Below are positions 53,396 to 63,345 of a stretch of 64,000 bases of DNA, piece by piece (the first letter of the stretch is position 1; each line of letters starts with the position of its first letter). Source of the stretch: Trichocoleus sp. FACHB-40. GTDB lineage: Bacteria; Cyanobacteriota; Cyanobacteriia; Cyanobacteriales; FACHB-T130. A program made the translations under genes and the position numbers. A model generated the notes under the pieces. The model was given only the letters and a program-made list of their open reading frames with translations, was not told where the DNA came from and made no database searches. Location of the stretch: contig NZ_JACJPF010000056.1 of assembly GCF_014695915.1 (NCBI RefSeq), positions 1 through 64,000 on the forward strand, in the 5' to 3' direction.

Positions 53396-54538
53396 CTATC
53401 GCTTTATCTGTCCTGCTTCAACACAGAGAATTTGGGAAGAATCTAGCCACTGAGCATCAAAGGAACCTAAGTGAGTTGTAGTAATCAGAGTCTGAAAGCG
53501 GTCTTGAATGGCATCTAGGAGTTGATTTTGACGATTCAGGTCTAGTTCAGCCAAAACGTCATCAAGTAGCAACAGGGGCGGTTCACCAACGACTTCTTCA
53601 ATTAACTTTAGCTCTGCTAGTTTTAGGGCTAATACTAGCGTTCGCTGCTGACCTTGGGAGCCATAAACTCTTGCTGGTGTCTGGTTGATGGTAAATTCAA
53701 TTTCGTCTCGGTGAGGGCCGACGAGAGTTGTACCTTGGTGCTGTTCGGCGATGCGACGCTGCTGGATTTTTTCTAAAAATGCCTGCTGCACGGCTTCGGG
53801 GTCGTCCTTCTCTAAACTGATATTGGGAGCATATTTCAATTCCAGCACCTCTGACCTACCGCTAATGCTAGAGTGCCAAGTTTGAGCTAGAGGAGCTAAT
53901 CGGGTCAGGACTCTGGCACGTCGGCGCGTGACGCGGGAACCAGTTGTTACCAATTGGGCATCCCATAACGCTAGTTCTGAAGAGTTTTGAGTGTTGGCTG
54001 TTGAGTTGTGAGTTGAAGATTCGGACTCTTTTCTGAAAGCCTTGAGTAGGGCGTTGCGTTGCCGTAAAACTTGGTTATATTGCTGCAAAATGTGAGCGTA
54101 GACAGGTTCAAGCTGAGTCAGAATGGAATCTACCCAGTTGCGACGCATCTCTGGCGAACCTCGTACCAGATCCAAGTCTAGACTGGAGAACTGGACAGCG
54201 TTGAGTACGCCGAGAAAGTCGAGTTGGCGGCGTAAGGTTTCGGAGTTGAGGGATACGGTGCGCCGCGCTTGAGTGCGTAGGGTTAAAGCTAGATCGACTG
54301 TCCCGTTGGCGCGTTCTAGGGTAGCGGCGATTTTACCTTCCGCTGTTCCTTCGCAAACGAGATCGCGATCGCGCACGGCTCGATGGCTCTTTAATGTTGC
54401 TAATAACTCCACCGCCTCCAGAAGATTAGATTTCCCTTGAGCGTTATTCCCCACCAAAATTGTCTTGGGTGCGTCGAAATCGACTAAGCACTCTCGGTAG
54501 TTGCGAAAGGAACGGAGGTGAAGGCTTTTGAGGTACAT
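53396..54538 (-). CDS. recF: DNA replication and repair protein RecF
   Basis: A 380-residue SMC-like ATPase that loads RecA at gaps. It starts MYLKSLHLRSFRNYRECLVDF, has Walker A GNNAQGKSNLLEA (residues 30-42), the arm with RNWVDSILTQLEPVYAHILQQYNQVLRQRNALLK, VGPHRDEIEF, the signature region SQGQQRTLVLALKLAE, and Walker B PLLLLDDVLAELD. Residues 171-188 are a Ser/Thr/Asn-rich insert coded by intergenic-type repeats (53975-54028). The gene appears intact and lies upstream of unrelated genes. Confidence 0.95.
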   Translation of the reverse strand: MYLKSLHLRSFRNYRECLVDFDAPKTILVGNNAQGKSNLLEAVELLATLKSHRAVRDRDLVCEGTAEGKIAATLERANGTVDLALTLRTQARRTVSLNSETLRRQLDFLGVLNAVQFSSLDLDLVRGSPEMRRNWVDSILTQLEPVYAHILQQYNQVLRQRNALLKAFRKESESSTHNSTANTQNSSELALWDAQLVTTGSRVTRRRARVLTRLAPLAQTWHSSISGRSEVLELKYAPNISLEKDDPEAVQQAFLEKIQQRRIAEQHQGTTLVGPHRDEIEFTINQTPARVYGSQGQQRTLVLALKLAELKLIEEVVGEPPLLLLDDVLAELDLNRQNQLLDAIQDRFQTLITTTHLGSFDAQWLDSSQILCVEAGQIKR

Positions 54539-54601
54539 AAATAATGGAAGGATTGCTAATGGCTAATTGCTAGTTGTTTATCAGCAATTAGCCATCAGCT
54601 A

Positions 54602-57421
54602 TCATTGTCTGCTTTTGTACCAACGAATAAACAGCTTTTCCAGTTCCACCCAAACAAACATTAAAGAACTGAACCCAATGCAAATACCCAGTTCTTGCAG
54701 AGATAGTGGTGTCGTACCAAAGAAATCTTGCAGGAATGGGACGTAGAGCAGCATCAGCTGTAACGCCGTGGTGATACTCACAGCCCATAGCAAATAAGGG
54801 TTAGAGAAGGGGTTTAACTCTATTGTCAGCCTAGTGTTGGAACGAACTGCGAGTGCGTGTCCCATCTGAGCAAGACATAAAGTCGTAAACACCATCGTCT
54901 TCCAATCATCGCGAAAGTAGCGGTATGCCACTACCATCAAAGCAATGGAGATAATTGCAAAGATAATCCCTATCCGGATCATGTAAGACCCCAGCCCCCG
55001 CGCAAAAATACTCTCGCGAGGATTCATGGGAGGACGGCGCATCACGTCTGGTTCTGCGGGTTCTACGGCTAAGGCGAGAGCTGGTAAACCATCGGTGACG
55101 AGGTTCATCCAGAGAATCTGCAATGGCGAGAGGGGAACGCCTCCCAAGCCCAGTAGGGGTGCAGCTGCAATGGTTAACACTTCACCAATGTTGCTACCCA
55201 GAATGTATTTGATAAAGCGGCGAATATTGCTATAAACTGTCCGCCCTTCTTCTGTGGCGGCGACGATGGTGGCGAAGTTGTCGTCCAGTAGTACCATGTC
55301 GCTTGCTTCTTTACTGACATCGGTGCCTGTGATGCCCATTGCGATGCCAATATCAGCTTGTTTGAGGGCTGGGGCATCGTTAACGCCGTCACCAGTCATG
55401 GCGACGAATCTGCCGCGACGCTGGAGGGATTGGACAATGCGTAGTTTGTGTTCTGGGGCAACGCGGGCGTAGATGTTAACGTCGTCAACTTGTTGATCTA
55501 GTTCTTCTGGGCTAAACTTTTGCAACTGTTGACCTGTGAGGACGCGATCTCCTACTTGTGCTATTCCCAAATCTTGAGCGATCGCTTGCGCTGTCAGCTG
55601 GTGGTCGCCAGTAATCATCATTGCGCGGATGCCTGCTTGTTTACATTTGGCTACCGCATCCCGCACTTCTGGACGGGGAGCATCCAGCATTCCCACCAAA
55701 CCCAGCCACACTAATTTTTGTTCCTCTGTTTCTTCTGACCCTTCCGGAGGAACGTTGTCCATAGGTTTGTAGGAAAAGCCCAGCACCCGCAAGCCAACGG
55801 ATGCCATTTGGTTATTTTGCTCCAGAATCTGAGTGCGTTGCTCATCCCTCAGAGGCTCCTTCTTGTCGCCGATCTGAATATGAGTACAACGCTCCAGTAT
55901 TAACTCTGGCGAACCCTTGGTAAACATTAAGTAAGGTGACTCGGAGTTCCCCTGTCCTTTGTCCCCTGCTCGACAAATTACGCTCATCCGCTTGCGTTCG
56001 GAGGAGAAGGGAAACTCTCTGAGGCGGGGCATCTGCCGCAAGACAGGTTCTTTATCGACGCCTCCCTTGCCGGCAAGGACAATCAGCGCTCCTTCGGTGG
56101 GGTCGCCCAGAATCGTCCATTGGTCTTTCTCGTGCTGCAACATGGCATCATTACAAAGCACGCAACCAAGCATCAAGGTTTGCAGATCCGGATACTGTTC
56201 TACCGCTACCTGTTGATCGCCTAGATAAAATTCCCCGGTGGGGATATAACCTTGGCCAGCGACGCGGAAACTTTGGGAACCAGTTTCTACCCGTTGCACG
56301 ACCATTTTATTTTGGGTGAGGGTGCCAGTTTTATCTGAGCAAATAGTCGTGACTGAACCTAGAGTTTCTACGGCTGGGAGTTTGCGAATTAGGGCGTGAC
56401 GGCGCACCATCCGCTGCGTTCCCAGTGCCAAAGTTACGGTGATTACAGCTGGCAAGCCTTCTGGCACCACAGCCACAGCCATCGACAGGGAAACTTCTAC
56501 GAGTTCTTGCAAGACACCCCAATCCCAACGTCCCAAGCTGAAGCGGCTTTGAATCATGCCACCTATGATCACTATGGCAACTAAGATCAGAGAACCACTC
56601 ACCAGCACGTTACCCAACTGGGTCATCCGTTGTTGTAAGGGGGTGTCTTCGCTTTCGACGGATTGCAACATATCGGCAATTTTGCCGAGTTCCGTCTTCA
56701 TTCCGGTTCCAGTGACGATTACTTTGCCTCGTCCCTGGACAACTTCGGTTCCCTGAAAGACTAAGTTAATGCGATCGCCTAAAGATGTTTCATCGCTCAA
56801 ATGCACTGATGCTTGTTTGTTCACCGCGTGAGCTTCGCCAGTGAGCGCTGATTCCCGTATTTGCAGATTTGCCTCTTCAATCAGCCGCCCGTCTGCGGAA
56901 ATCTGCACCCCAGCTTCTACTAGCATAATGTCCCCCGGCACCAGCGCCTTGCCTTCCACTTCTGCTTGTCTGCCGTCGCGAATTATTCGCACTTTTGGGG
57001 AAGACAGCTTCTTCAAGGCTGCTAGAGCTTTCTCGGCACGGCTTTCCTGAAGATAGCCCAATATGCCGTTGAGAACTACAATCAACAAAATGGCAATTGT
57101 ATCTTTGAAGGGGATTTCGCCTGCGGCTAACTTTCCGCTTCGTAAATCTACCAGGTCTAAAATCCCAGAAATCAGCGCCACTAGGATCAGCATCAACAAC
57201 ATGATGTTTTTGAACTGATCGAGCAAGATTTCCCAGGAACTCCTCCCGGCAGTTTCCTGTAGCTCATTAGGGCCGTACTGCTGCAACCGTTCTTGAGCTT
57301 CTACGGTGGTTAGACCAGATTCTGCGTCGCTAGAGAGCAGTTCCAGCGTTTTTTCAACTTCTAAGGTGTGCCAGGGTCTTGCCTGGTCGGGATTTGAATT
57401 TGAAGGGATAGATGGAGTCAC
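54602..57421 (-). CDS. pacL: P2-type cation-transporting ATPase (calcium pump type)
   Basis: A 939-residue P-type ATPase with N-terminal cation ATPase domain, ten predicted helices, and the phosphorylation site Asp363 in [14 protein letters not shown]4 carries [14 protein letters not shown] (PEGLP, typical of type IIA/IIB calcium pumps). The actuator motif is [10 protein letters not shown], the nucleotide site includes FTKGSPE, and the hinge is [22 protein letters not shown]. Length fits PacL-like pumps of cyanobacteria, but ion choice among Ca2+, Na+ and others is not proven. It ends 64 bases from the recF start on the same strand. Confidence 0.88.
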   Translation of the reverse strand: MTPSIPSNSNPDQARPWHTLEVEKTLELLSSDAESGLTTVEAQERLQQYGPNELQETAGRSSWEILLDQFKNIMLLMLILVALISGILDLVDLRSGKLAAGEIPFKDTIAILLIVVLNGILGYLQESRAEKALAALKKLSSPKVRIIRDGRQAEVEGKALVPGDIMLVEAGVQISADGRLIEEANLQIRESALTGEAHAVNKQASVHLSDETSLGDRINLVFQGTEVVQGRGKVIVTGTGMKTELGKIADMLQSVESEDTPLQQRMTQLGNVLVSGSLILVAIVIIGGMIQSRFSLGRWDWGVLQELVEVSLSMAVAVVPEGLPAVITVTLALGTQRMVRRHALIRKLPAVETLGSVTTICSDKTGTLTQNKMVVQRVETGSQSFRVAGQGYIPTGEFYLGDQQVAVEQYPDLQTLMLGCVLCNDAMLQHEKDQWTILGDPTEGALIVLAGKGGVDKEPVLRQMPRLREFPFSSERKRMSVICRAGDKGQGNSESPYLMFTKGSPELILERCTHIQIGDKKEPLRDEQRTQILEQNNQMASVGLRVLGFSYKPMDNVPPEGSEETEEQKLVWLGLVGMLDAPRPEVRDAVAKCKQAGIRAMMITGDHQLTAQAIAQDLGIAQVGDRVLTGQQLQKFSPEELDQQVDDVNIYARVAPEHKLRIVQSLQRRGRFVAMTGDGVNDAPALKQADIGIAMGITGTDVSKEASDMVLLDDNFATIVAATEEGRTVYSNIRRFIKYILGSNIGEVLTIAAAPLLGLGGVPLSPLQILWMNLVTDGLPALALAVEPAEPDVMRRPPMNPRESIFARGLGSYMIRIGIIFAIISIALMVVAYRYFRDDWKTMVFTTLCLAQMGHALAVRSNTRLTIELNPFSNPYLLWAVSITTALQLMLLYVPFLQDFFGTTPLSLQELGICIGFSSLMFVWVELEKLFIRWYKSRQ

Positions 57422-57506
57422 GGGAAATGTGCTTTAAGACCTACTAGCTCTCAATCATAGGGCGTAAACCTGGTGATTGGATGCTACTTTAACTATGCAC
57501 TATGAG

Positions 57507-58379
57507 TTAGCCAGGTACAAAAATCGATAAAGCTTGAGGAATCAGACGGAATTTTGCTGGTGTATAAGTGGTGATTTCTCCATCAGTATTGATTGGGCGA
57601 CGCTTATGGGTGTATACCTCTATTTCCTGACTTTGAAGAGTCCGCACGCCAGGTAAGTCTGCCTGTTGCCCTTGCTTCATTGCTGGTAACAAGGGGATTA
57701 TTTCCCATGCGTGTTCAATTTCCAAGCTGTACAAATCCAGCCGCTGGTCGTTGATTGCTGCATCTTCAGCTATTTTCATGCCACCGCCATAATATTGCCC
57801 GTTACCTACAGCAATTTGGACGGTTTTTACCTTAATTGATTCGCCATTGCTGCGGATTTCTGCCAAAAAAGGACGCGATCGCCCAACTACTCGGATTGCT
57901 GTTACTGCGTATGCCAGAACTCCCCAGCGTTGCTTGATTTCTTTGGTCAGTTGCTTGGTAATTTGTACGCTTAAGCCTAAACTTGCAACATTAAAGAAGT
58001 GTTTACCATTGACCCAGCCTAAGTCAATTCGTTGTTGTTTCCCATTTGCAATCACCTGGCAAGCTTCATCTAAAGCTTGAGGAATTGCTAGGGTTCGCGC
58101 TAGGTCGTTAGCTGTTCCCAACGGCAAGATCCCCAAGGGGAGTTGCGTGTCAACTATACCGTCTACTGCTGCATTCAGGGTGCCATCGCCGCCACCGACG
58201 ATCACTAAATCTACGCGATCGCTCCATCGTCGGATAATGTCTGGCAGTTGTTTGGGCTTTTCTGTAGACTCTTCTTGCAAATCAAAGCCTAGTTCTTGCA
58301 ATTTGCTAAAAGCTTGAGATAAAGCCTCTTTTCCGCGCCGTGCGTGGCGATTAACCAGCAACAATGCTCGCCGATTCAT
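57507..58379 (-). CDS. diacylglycerol kinase-type lipid kinase (YegS/DgkB family)
   Basis: A 290-residue protein with the diacylglycerol kinase catalytic domain at the N-terminus: ALLLVNRHARRG, the glycine-rich VIVGGGDGTLNAAVDG (about residues 60-75) and LGILPLGTANDLARTL. The C-terminal half has VAVGNGQYYGGGMKIAEDAAINDQRLDLY, and a YTHKRRPINTDGE segment. These soluble enzymes phosphorylate lipids such as diacylglycerol or related prenyl or sphingoid lipids; substrate unknown. It stands about 90 bases before the divergent or downstream neighbours without clear operon structure. Confidence 0.9.
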   Translation of the reverse strand: MNRRALLLVNRHARRGKEALSQAFSKLQELGFDLQEESTEKPKQLPDIIRRWSDRVDLVIVGGGDGTLNAAVDGIVDTQLPLGILPLGTANDLARTLAIPQALDEACQVIANGKQQRIDLGWVNGKHFFNVASLGLSVQITKQLTKEIKQRWGVLAYAVTAIRVVGRSRPFLAEIRSNGESIKVKTVQIAVGNGQYYGGGMKIAEDAAINDQRLDLYSLEIEHAWEIIPLLPAMKQGQQADLPGVRTLQSQEIEVYTHKRRPINTDGEITTYTPAKFRLIPQALSIFVPG

Positions 58380-58468
58380 GCCTAGTTTTCCATTAAGAGG
58401 TAATAATCTTCACAAAATTATTGAAAGAATAAATCTACCTATAGTTAACTCCTTGGCTGATAATTCTT

Positions 58469-59629
58469 CTAAAGATACCGCTTTAGCACTTCGGCGGTAG
58501 CTTCTCCAGTTTTTGCCCAACTAAATTGGCTGGCTCTGGAGAGACTAGCATCAGATAGACGCGATCGCAATCCTGAATCCGTCGCTATTGCCTGCATCGC
58601 GTCAGCGATTTCTCCAACATTGTAAGGATTTACTAAAATTGCCGCATCGCCAGCAACTTCTGGCAACGATGAGATATTCGAGGTAATTACCGGGGTACCG
58701 CAAGCCATTGCTTCCAAGACTGGTAAGCCGAAACCTTCCCAGAGACTAGGAAAAACGAGCGCGATCGCTTGATTAATTAGCGTCGGCAACTGGGCAGAAG
58801 GAACGTATTCTAAGAATTTTACCCGATTTTTCAGCCCCAGCCGTTCCACTTGCTCCATTAAAATCGGCGTATAACGCTTATCCGCAGATCCAGCCAACCA
58901 CAACTCGCGATCGCCACAATTAGATAAAGTAGCAAAAGCCTCAATCAGCCGAGCCAGATTTTTGTAAGGATCGTAACGCCCTATATAAAGAAAATAATTG
59001 CTGGTTGGTAAATCAAGATAGCGAAAATGATTCGCATTATACGCTAAAAGAATTGGCGTAATTTTATCCTCTGGAATTTTATAAAAATTCGTAATATCCT
59101 GAGCAGTAGCCCTAGAGTTACAAATAATATGCTGTGCCTGCCCTAAAACTTGCGGAATGTAGTAACGAAAGTAAAGTCCCAGTGGAGAACCTCGCTTAGG
59201 AAAGCGCACCGGAATCAAATCATGAACCATCACCACAGAACGACACCCAGAAAATAATGGCGCTTCTGGAAGCGGCGAAAACAGCAGACTAGAATTAAAT
59301 TTTTTGTAAATACGTGGCAACTGTAACTGCGTCCACAAAATCCGATTTAAATGCCCTTTCGTCCCTTGTTCCGGAGTTAAATTCGGCGGTACCGGATAGC
59401 AGCTATAGTTACTCTTCCATACTCCCTCCTGGTTCCCAGTCCCAACCTGGGAACTAACTAAGGTAGGCTCAAACTCGCCATTATTAAGAATATTATCAGC
59501 TATTAATAAAGTCGGATTAAGATGCTGTAAATGAGGAAAAATATTATTAGCATAAGTAGCTATCCCAGTCGGCTGAGAAAAAAGAAAAGAGAGATTAATC
59601 AGCAATTGATTTGACAAATAATTCTCCAT
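58469..59629 (-). CDS. glycosyltransferase family 4 (GT-B fold)
   Basis: A 386-residue protein from ATG 59629 (an upstream start adds 11 residues with little support). The Rossmann-like C-terminal half has the family 4 motifs: [49 protein letters not shown], and the donor-binding EX7E element [19 protein letters not shown] with [21 protein letters not shown]. An internal GTTCCCAG palindrome (59432-59454) codes for the loop [11 protein letters not shown] in the N-terminal half. It lies 217 bases after the operon's second GT4 gene and probably acts in the same exopolysaccharide or O-antigen pathway. Confidence 0.9.
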   Translation of the reverse strand: MENYLSNQLLINLSFLFSQPTGIATYANNIFPHLQHLNPTLLIADNILNNGEFEPTLVSSQVGTGNQEGVWKSNYSCYPVPPNLTPEQGTKGHLNRILWTQLQLPRIYKKFNSSLLFSPLPEAPLFSGCRSVVMVHDLIPVRFPKRGSPLGLYFRYYIPQVLGQAQHIICNSRATAQDITNFYKIPEDKITPILLAYNANHFRYLDLPTSNYFLYIGRYDPYKNLARLIEAFATLSNCGDRELWLAGSADKRYTPILMEQVERLGLKNRVKFLEYVPSAQLPTLINQAIALVFPSLWEGFGLPVLEAMACGTPVITSNISSLPEVAGDAAILVNPYNVGEIADAMQAIATDSGLRSRLSDASLSRASQFSWAKTGEATAEVLKRYL

Positions 59630-59845
59630 TTGTAGGCTGGGTTGAGCAACAAGACCCAACAAAGGCTTAAATTATACCATTTTACTTTATGCCTGTAACC
59701 GCTCCTTCTGTTGACCCCTTTCAAAGCGGGTTGAAGGGATTCAAAATGTGGCATTACTCATAATAAGTTGGTAGATTGGGTAGAGCGTTAGCGAAGCCCA
59801 ACAAAACCATGATAAAGTCTAAATTGGTAGCTTTCTCTTTGTAAC

Positions 59846-61060
59846 TTAAAACAATAACTTATACGCTTTCAATGTTTCCCTAGCAGTTCTTTCCCAAGAA
59901 AACATTTTAGCTCTTTCCTTACCCTTTTTAATTAATTCCTGACGAAACTGAGAATCACTAATTACCTGTAATATTGCCTCCGCTAACCCAATTGCATCGT
60001 TAGGATCAACCAACAACGCCGCATCGCCCACCACCTCCGGCAGTGAAGACGTATTTGAAGTAATAACCGGAGTCCCTAACGTCATTGCTTCCAATACAGG
60101 CAAACCAAAACCCTCGTAGTGGGAAGGATATACAAAAACATCAGCCTTAGAGTAAAACAAAGCCACCATTTCATCAGATAAATAGTCTAAGTGATGAATT
60201 TCGCTTTTAAAAGCAGAACTTTCAATCTTGGCAAATATTGGCTCGTAATGCCATCCCTTTTGACCCACTAAAACCAATTGATGCTCTATTTTATACTTTT
60301 GCTTTAAATAATTAAAAGCTGCAATTAAATTAGTAATATTTTTCCTGGGCTCAATCGTACTTACAAATAATAGATAAGGCTTGGAAAAATCATAATTATT
60401 CTCGTTAACATCACGCTGGGAACGCACTTGGGAAGCTACTTCCTCCCCTTTAGCGATAATGTTTTCACGTAACAAATCCGACAAATATTTTGGATAGTAA
60501 CGACTAGCCAAAGGAGTGACATATACGCGATTTGGGTCTACTTCCAAATATTCAACTATATCTCTCTTAGAACTTTCTGAGATAGTTATAACTAAATCAG
60601 TCCACTTTAAACATTGTCGGACACGGTTGCCATATTCTTTTACAACTGAGTTTATATATTGTGGATACTTAATAAACGTCAGATCGTAAAGAGTCATTAC
60701 TTTTTTACTTCTTTTACATGGATATACAAAATAATTTGTTCCATGAATTATATTTGGATAATTGAGAGAAGGTTCAAAATAAGATTGAAATATTTTTGGA
60801 GATGCTAAAAATAAAGGGTTAGAAATTCTTACAGGCAAAGGCATTACGTAAAGGTTGGAATACTGGGTCAGCAGTTTAGGACAGGATAAGTTGCCACGCA
60901 GCCAATTTTTCATGCCCGGCTGGTAAACAATCCCTAGTTGAAAGTGAATGTTACCCTGATTTTGTAGCAGATAAAGGTAACGAATTAGATTCGCGACATA
61001 AAGACCAACTCCGCTTGGTTTAGGCTGTACAGGAGTAGCGTCAATTACAACTTTTAGCAT
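59846..61060 (-). CDS. glycosyltransferase family 4 in the polysaccharide operon
   Basis: A 404-residue GT-B enzyme. N-terminal [16 protein letters not shown], then [73 protein letters not shown], and [40 protein letters not shown]. Related to the GT4 at 58469 and probably a mannosyl- or rhamnosyl-type transferase, but donor and acceptor cannot be read. Its start overlaps the end of the GDP-mannose dehydratase gene by 7 bases, so it belongs to the same operon. Confidence 0.9.
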   Translation of the reverse strand: MLKVVIDATPVQPKPSGVGLYVANLIRYLYLLQNQGNIHFQLGIVYQPGMKNWLRGNLSCPKLLTQYSNLYVMPLPVRISNPLFLASPKIFQSYFEPSLNYPNIIHGTNYFVYPCKRSKKVMTLYDLTFIKYPQYINSVVKEYGNRVRQCLKWTDLVITISESSKRDIVEYLEVDPNRVYVTPLASRYYPKYLSDLLRENIIAKGEEVASQVRSQRDVNENNYDFSKPYLLFVSTIEPRKNITNLIAAFNYLKQKYKIEHQLVLVGQKGWHYEPIFAKIESSAFKSEIHHLDYLSDEMVALFYSKADVFVYPSHYEGFGLPVLEAMTLGTPVITSNTSSLPEVVGDAALLVDPNDAIGLAEAILQVISDSQFRQELIKKGKERAKMFSWERTARETLKAYKLLF

Positions 61061-62028
61061 CCAGTATTGGTGAGTTTTTTCAGGTCATGCTCAACCATTA
61101 ATTCAACCAATTGCTCTAAGGAATACTGAGGTTTCCAATCTAGCTGAGTTTTAATTTTTTCAATGGAACCAACTAACTGCACTGACTCATCAGGTCTATA
61201 AAAGGCGGGATCTACAGATACATAATCTTGCCAATTCAATCCGACACAATTAAAAGCACATTCCACTAAATCTTTAACAGAATGGGTTTCACCACTAGCA
61301 ATAATGTAATCATCAGGTTTCTCTTGCTGTAACATCAACCACATAGCATATACCGCATCTTTGGCATAGCACCAGTCTCGACGAGCTTCTAAGTTGCCTA
61401 GTTTCAGTTCTTTTGCCAAACCAAGTTTAATCATCGCAGCTGTGCTGGTGATTTTGCGAAACACGAATTCTGTCCCGCGCCGGGGAGATTCGTGGGTGTA
61501 GGTGATGCCGCAGCAGGTGTAGAGATTATACTGTTGCCTATAGTTAATAGTCATCCAATGGGCGTAAGCTTTGGCGACACCGTAAGGGTTGCGGGGGCGA
61601 AAAGCGGTGCGTTCGGTTTGGGGGGATTCGTCTGGTTGACCAAAAACTTCACTGCTGGAAGCTTGATAAAATTTGGCATTTTTTTTGCAGCGACGGATAG
61701 ATTCTAAAAGTCGAGAAACGCCAAGAGCCGTATATTCAGCTGTGAGGGCTGGCTGTGTCCAAGATAGGGGAACGTAGCTTTGGGAGGCGAGGTTATAGAT
61801 TTCATCTGGTTGAGATTCACTAATAACATCCATTAAGGAAGATTGATCCAAAAGGTCGCCAGAGAGGATTTGGACTTCGCCAGAGAGGTGACTGATGCGG
61901 TCAAGGTTGCCAGAACTGGAGCGACGAACTAAACCAAATACCTCATAACCTTTTTCTAGGAGAAGTTCGGCTAAGTAGGAACCATCTTGTCCCGTTAAAC
62001 CTGTAATTAATGCTTTTTTTATCGCCAT
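61054..62028 (-). CDS. gmd: GDP-mannose 4,6-dehydratase
   Basis: A 324-residue short-chain dehydrogenase that turns GDP-mannose into GDP-4-keto-6-deoxymannose, the precursor of fucose, rhamnose and perosamine type sugars. NADP site: KALITGLTGQDGSYLAELLLE; then VRRSSSGNLDRI, catalytic elements QASSSEVFGQPDESPQTERT and FRPRNPYGVAKAYAHWMTINYR (Tyr and Lys of YxxxK), and THESPRRGTEFVFRKI. Slightly shorter than the 345-370 residue norm at the C-terminus but all key motifs are present. It overlaps both neighbours by a few bases. Confidence 0.92.
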   Translation of the reverse strand: MAIKKALITGLTGQDGSYLAELLLEKGYEVFGLVRRSSSGNLDRISHLSGEVQILSGDLLDQSSLMDVISESQPDEIYNLASQSYVPLSWTQPALTAEYTALGVSRLLESIRRCKKNAKFYQASSSEVFGQPDESPQTERTAFRPRNPYGVAKAYAHWMTINYRQQYNLYTCCGITYTHESPRRGTEFVFRKITSTAAMIKLGLAKELKLGNLEARRDWCYAKDAVYAMWLMLQQEKPDDYIIASGETHSVKDLVECAFNCVGLNWQDYVSVDPAFYRPDESVQLVGSIEKIKTQLDWKPQYSLEQLVELMVEHDLKKLTNTGC

Positions 62029-62405
62029 GTTTTGAATGACCAGTGGGAGTTGAGAAAAAAGTTACTCAGCGGAATCATAATGACTGCAATTGTTTGACCA
62101 ATTACATACCACAGATGAAAAACGTTAACGGTAAGGAACATAATACCTGTATTTAAGCATAAGCCAATCAAGGAAACAGCTGTGTAACGAGGAAGGGCAA
62201 TTATATGTTTACTACTAGAGCTAAATGTCCACCTGTAGTTAAGATAGTAAGAAATTATAACTGTAACTATAAATCCAATAGTAGTACCGACTATAGGGGA
62301 AAAATGCAAAACTTCAACTAAAAAACCGAGGATACTAAGGTGTGTAAAAGTACCAATAAGCCCGACAAGAGCATATTTGATAAATTTTTTTGGTAATTTT
62401 TGCAT
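62019..62405 (-). CDS. GtrA-family membrane protein
   Basis: A 128-residue protein from ATG 62405 with four hydrophobic segments. It begins LPKKFIKYALVGLIGTFTHLSILGFLVEVL and has SYYLNYRWTFSSSSKH, both typical of GtrA, which helps move undecaprenyl-phosphate-linked sugars across the membrane. It follows the GT2 gene after 4 bases and overlaps the gmd gene by 10 bases. The pair GT2 plus GtrA is the usual GtrA/GtrB-like module. Confidence 0.85.
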   Translation of the reverse strand: MQKLPKKFIKYALVGLIGTFTHLSILGFLVEVLHFSPIVGTTIGFIVTVIISYYLNYRWTFSSSSKHIIALPRYTAVSLIGLCLNTGIMFLTVNVFHLWYVIGQTIAVIMIPLSNFFLNSHWSFKTWR

Positions 62406-62409
62406 GTGT

Positions 62410-63345
62410 CTAGCTTCTCTCAATTTTCTCAGCTATAAGGTAACGGGGGCGCCGCTTAACTTCTTCATATATTTTGGCTATATATTCACCAATAATACCC
62501 AGGCTTATCATCAGCAAGCTACCAATAATTAATAATAAAATAATTACGGTTGCAAAACCGCTTACAGCTTGACCAGTAAACTTTAGAAAAATGGTCTGTA
62601 TTCCAATAACTATTGCAAAAAACAAAAATACAACTCCGGAAAATGTGACAAAGTGTAATGGGAGAGAGGAAAAAGCTGTTACTCCAGTAATTGCTAGTTT
62701 AACTAATTTGAAGATAGACCACCCCGATTTACCGCCTACACGTTCGGGAACTTCAAAGGGAATTTGCACTCGTCGAAACCCTAGCCAAGCTGTCATCCCG
62801 CGAAAGAAAAGATTGCGTTCTCCCATTTGCAGCCAGGAATTTACGACTTTGCGATCGAGAAGTTTATAGTCGGATGCACCGCTGAGGTTGTAACCAGATA
62901 AGTTTTTTAATAGAGTATAAAAAAGATGAGAACCTATTTTTCCAAGTAGAGATTCTTTTCCACGAACAATTTTTACTGCTTCTACTATTTCTACATTAGT
63001 TTCATTCCATATCCGCGCCATCTTGGGAATCAAACTTGGTGGGTGTTGCAAGTCTCCATCCATCACAATTATGGCTTCACCGTTGGCGGCTTCTAAGCCA
63101 GCACAGAGAGCATACTCTTTCCCGAAATTTCGGCTCAAACGCAATGCGGTTAACATGGGGTAATCTGAAGATAATTCTCGGATTACTTCCCAAGTATTAT
63201 CTGGCGAACCATCATCTACTAAAATTAACTCATATAAACCGTGCAAAGGTTCTAGTTCTTGGGAGATTACCCCTAAAACTAAACTGAGATGCGAACCTTC
63301 ACGATATAGAGGAATCACAATAGAGTATGTAGGATTCCTATTCAT
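62410..63345 (-). CDS. glycosyltransferase family 2 (GtrB/DPM type)
   Basis: A 311-residue membrane enzyme. The GT2 catalytic half has TYSIVIPLYREGSHLSLVLGVI, LVDDGSPDNTWEVIREL, NFGKEYALCAGLEAANGEAIIVMDGDLQHPP (with the acidic metal-binding and DxD-type residues). Two C-terminal membrane segments (about 230-300: FVTFSGVVFLFFAIVIG and FATVIILLLIIGSLLMISL) match polyprenyl-phosphate glucosyl/mannosyltransferases, which make the lipid-linked sugar donor. Its stop overlaps the upstream methyltransferase by the usual four bases, and GtrA follows immediately. Confidence 0.9.
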   Translation of the reverse strand: MNRNPTYSIVIPLYREGSHLSLVLGVISQELEPLHGLYELILVDDGSPDNTWEVIRELSSDYPMLTALRLSRNFGKEYALCAGLEAANGEAIIVMDGDLQHPPSLIPKMARIWNETNVEIVEAVKIVRGKESLLGKIGSHLFYTLLKNLSGYNLSGASDYKLLDRKVVNSWLQMGERNLFFRGMTAWLGFRRVQIPFEVPERVGGKSGWSIFKLVKLAITGVTAFSSLPLHFVTFSGVVFLFFAIVIGIQTIFLKFTGQAVSGFATVIILLLIIGSLLMISLGIIGEYIAKIYEEVKRRPRYLIAEKIERS

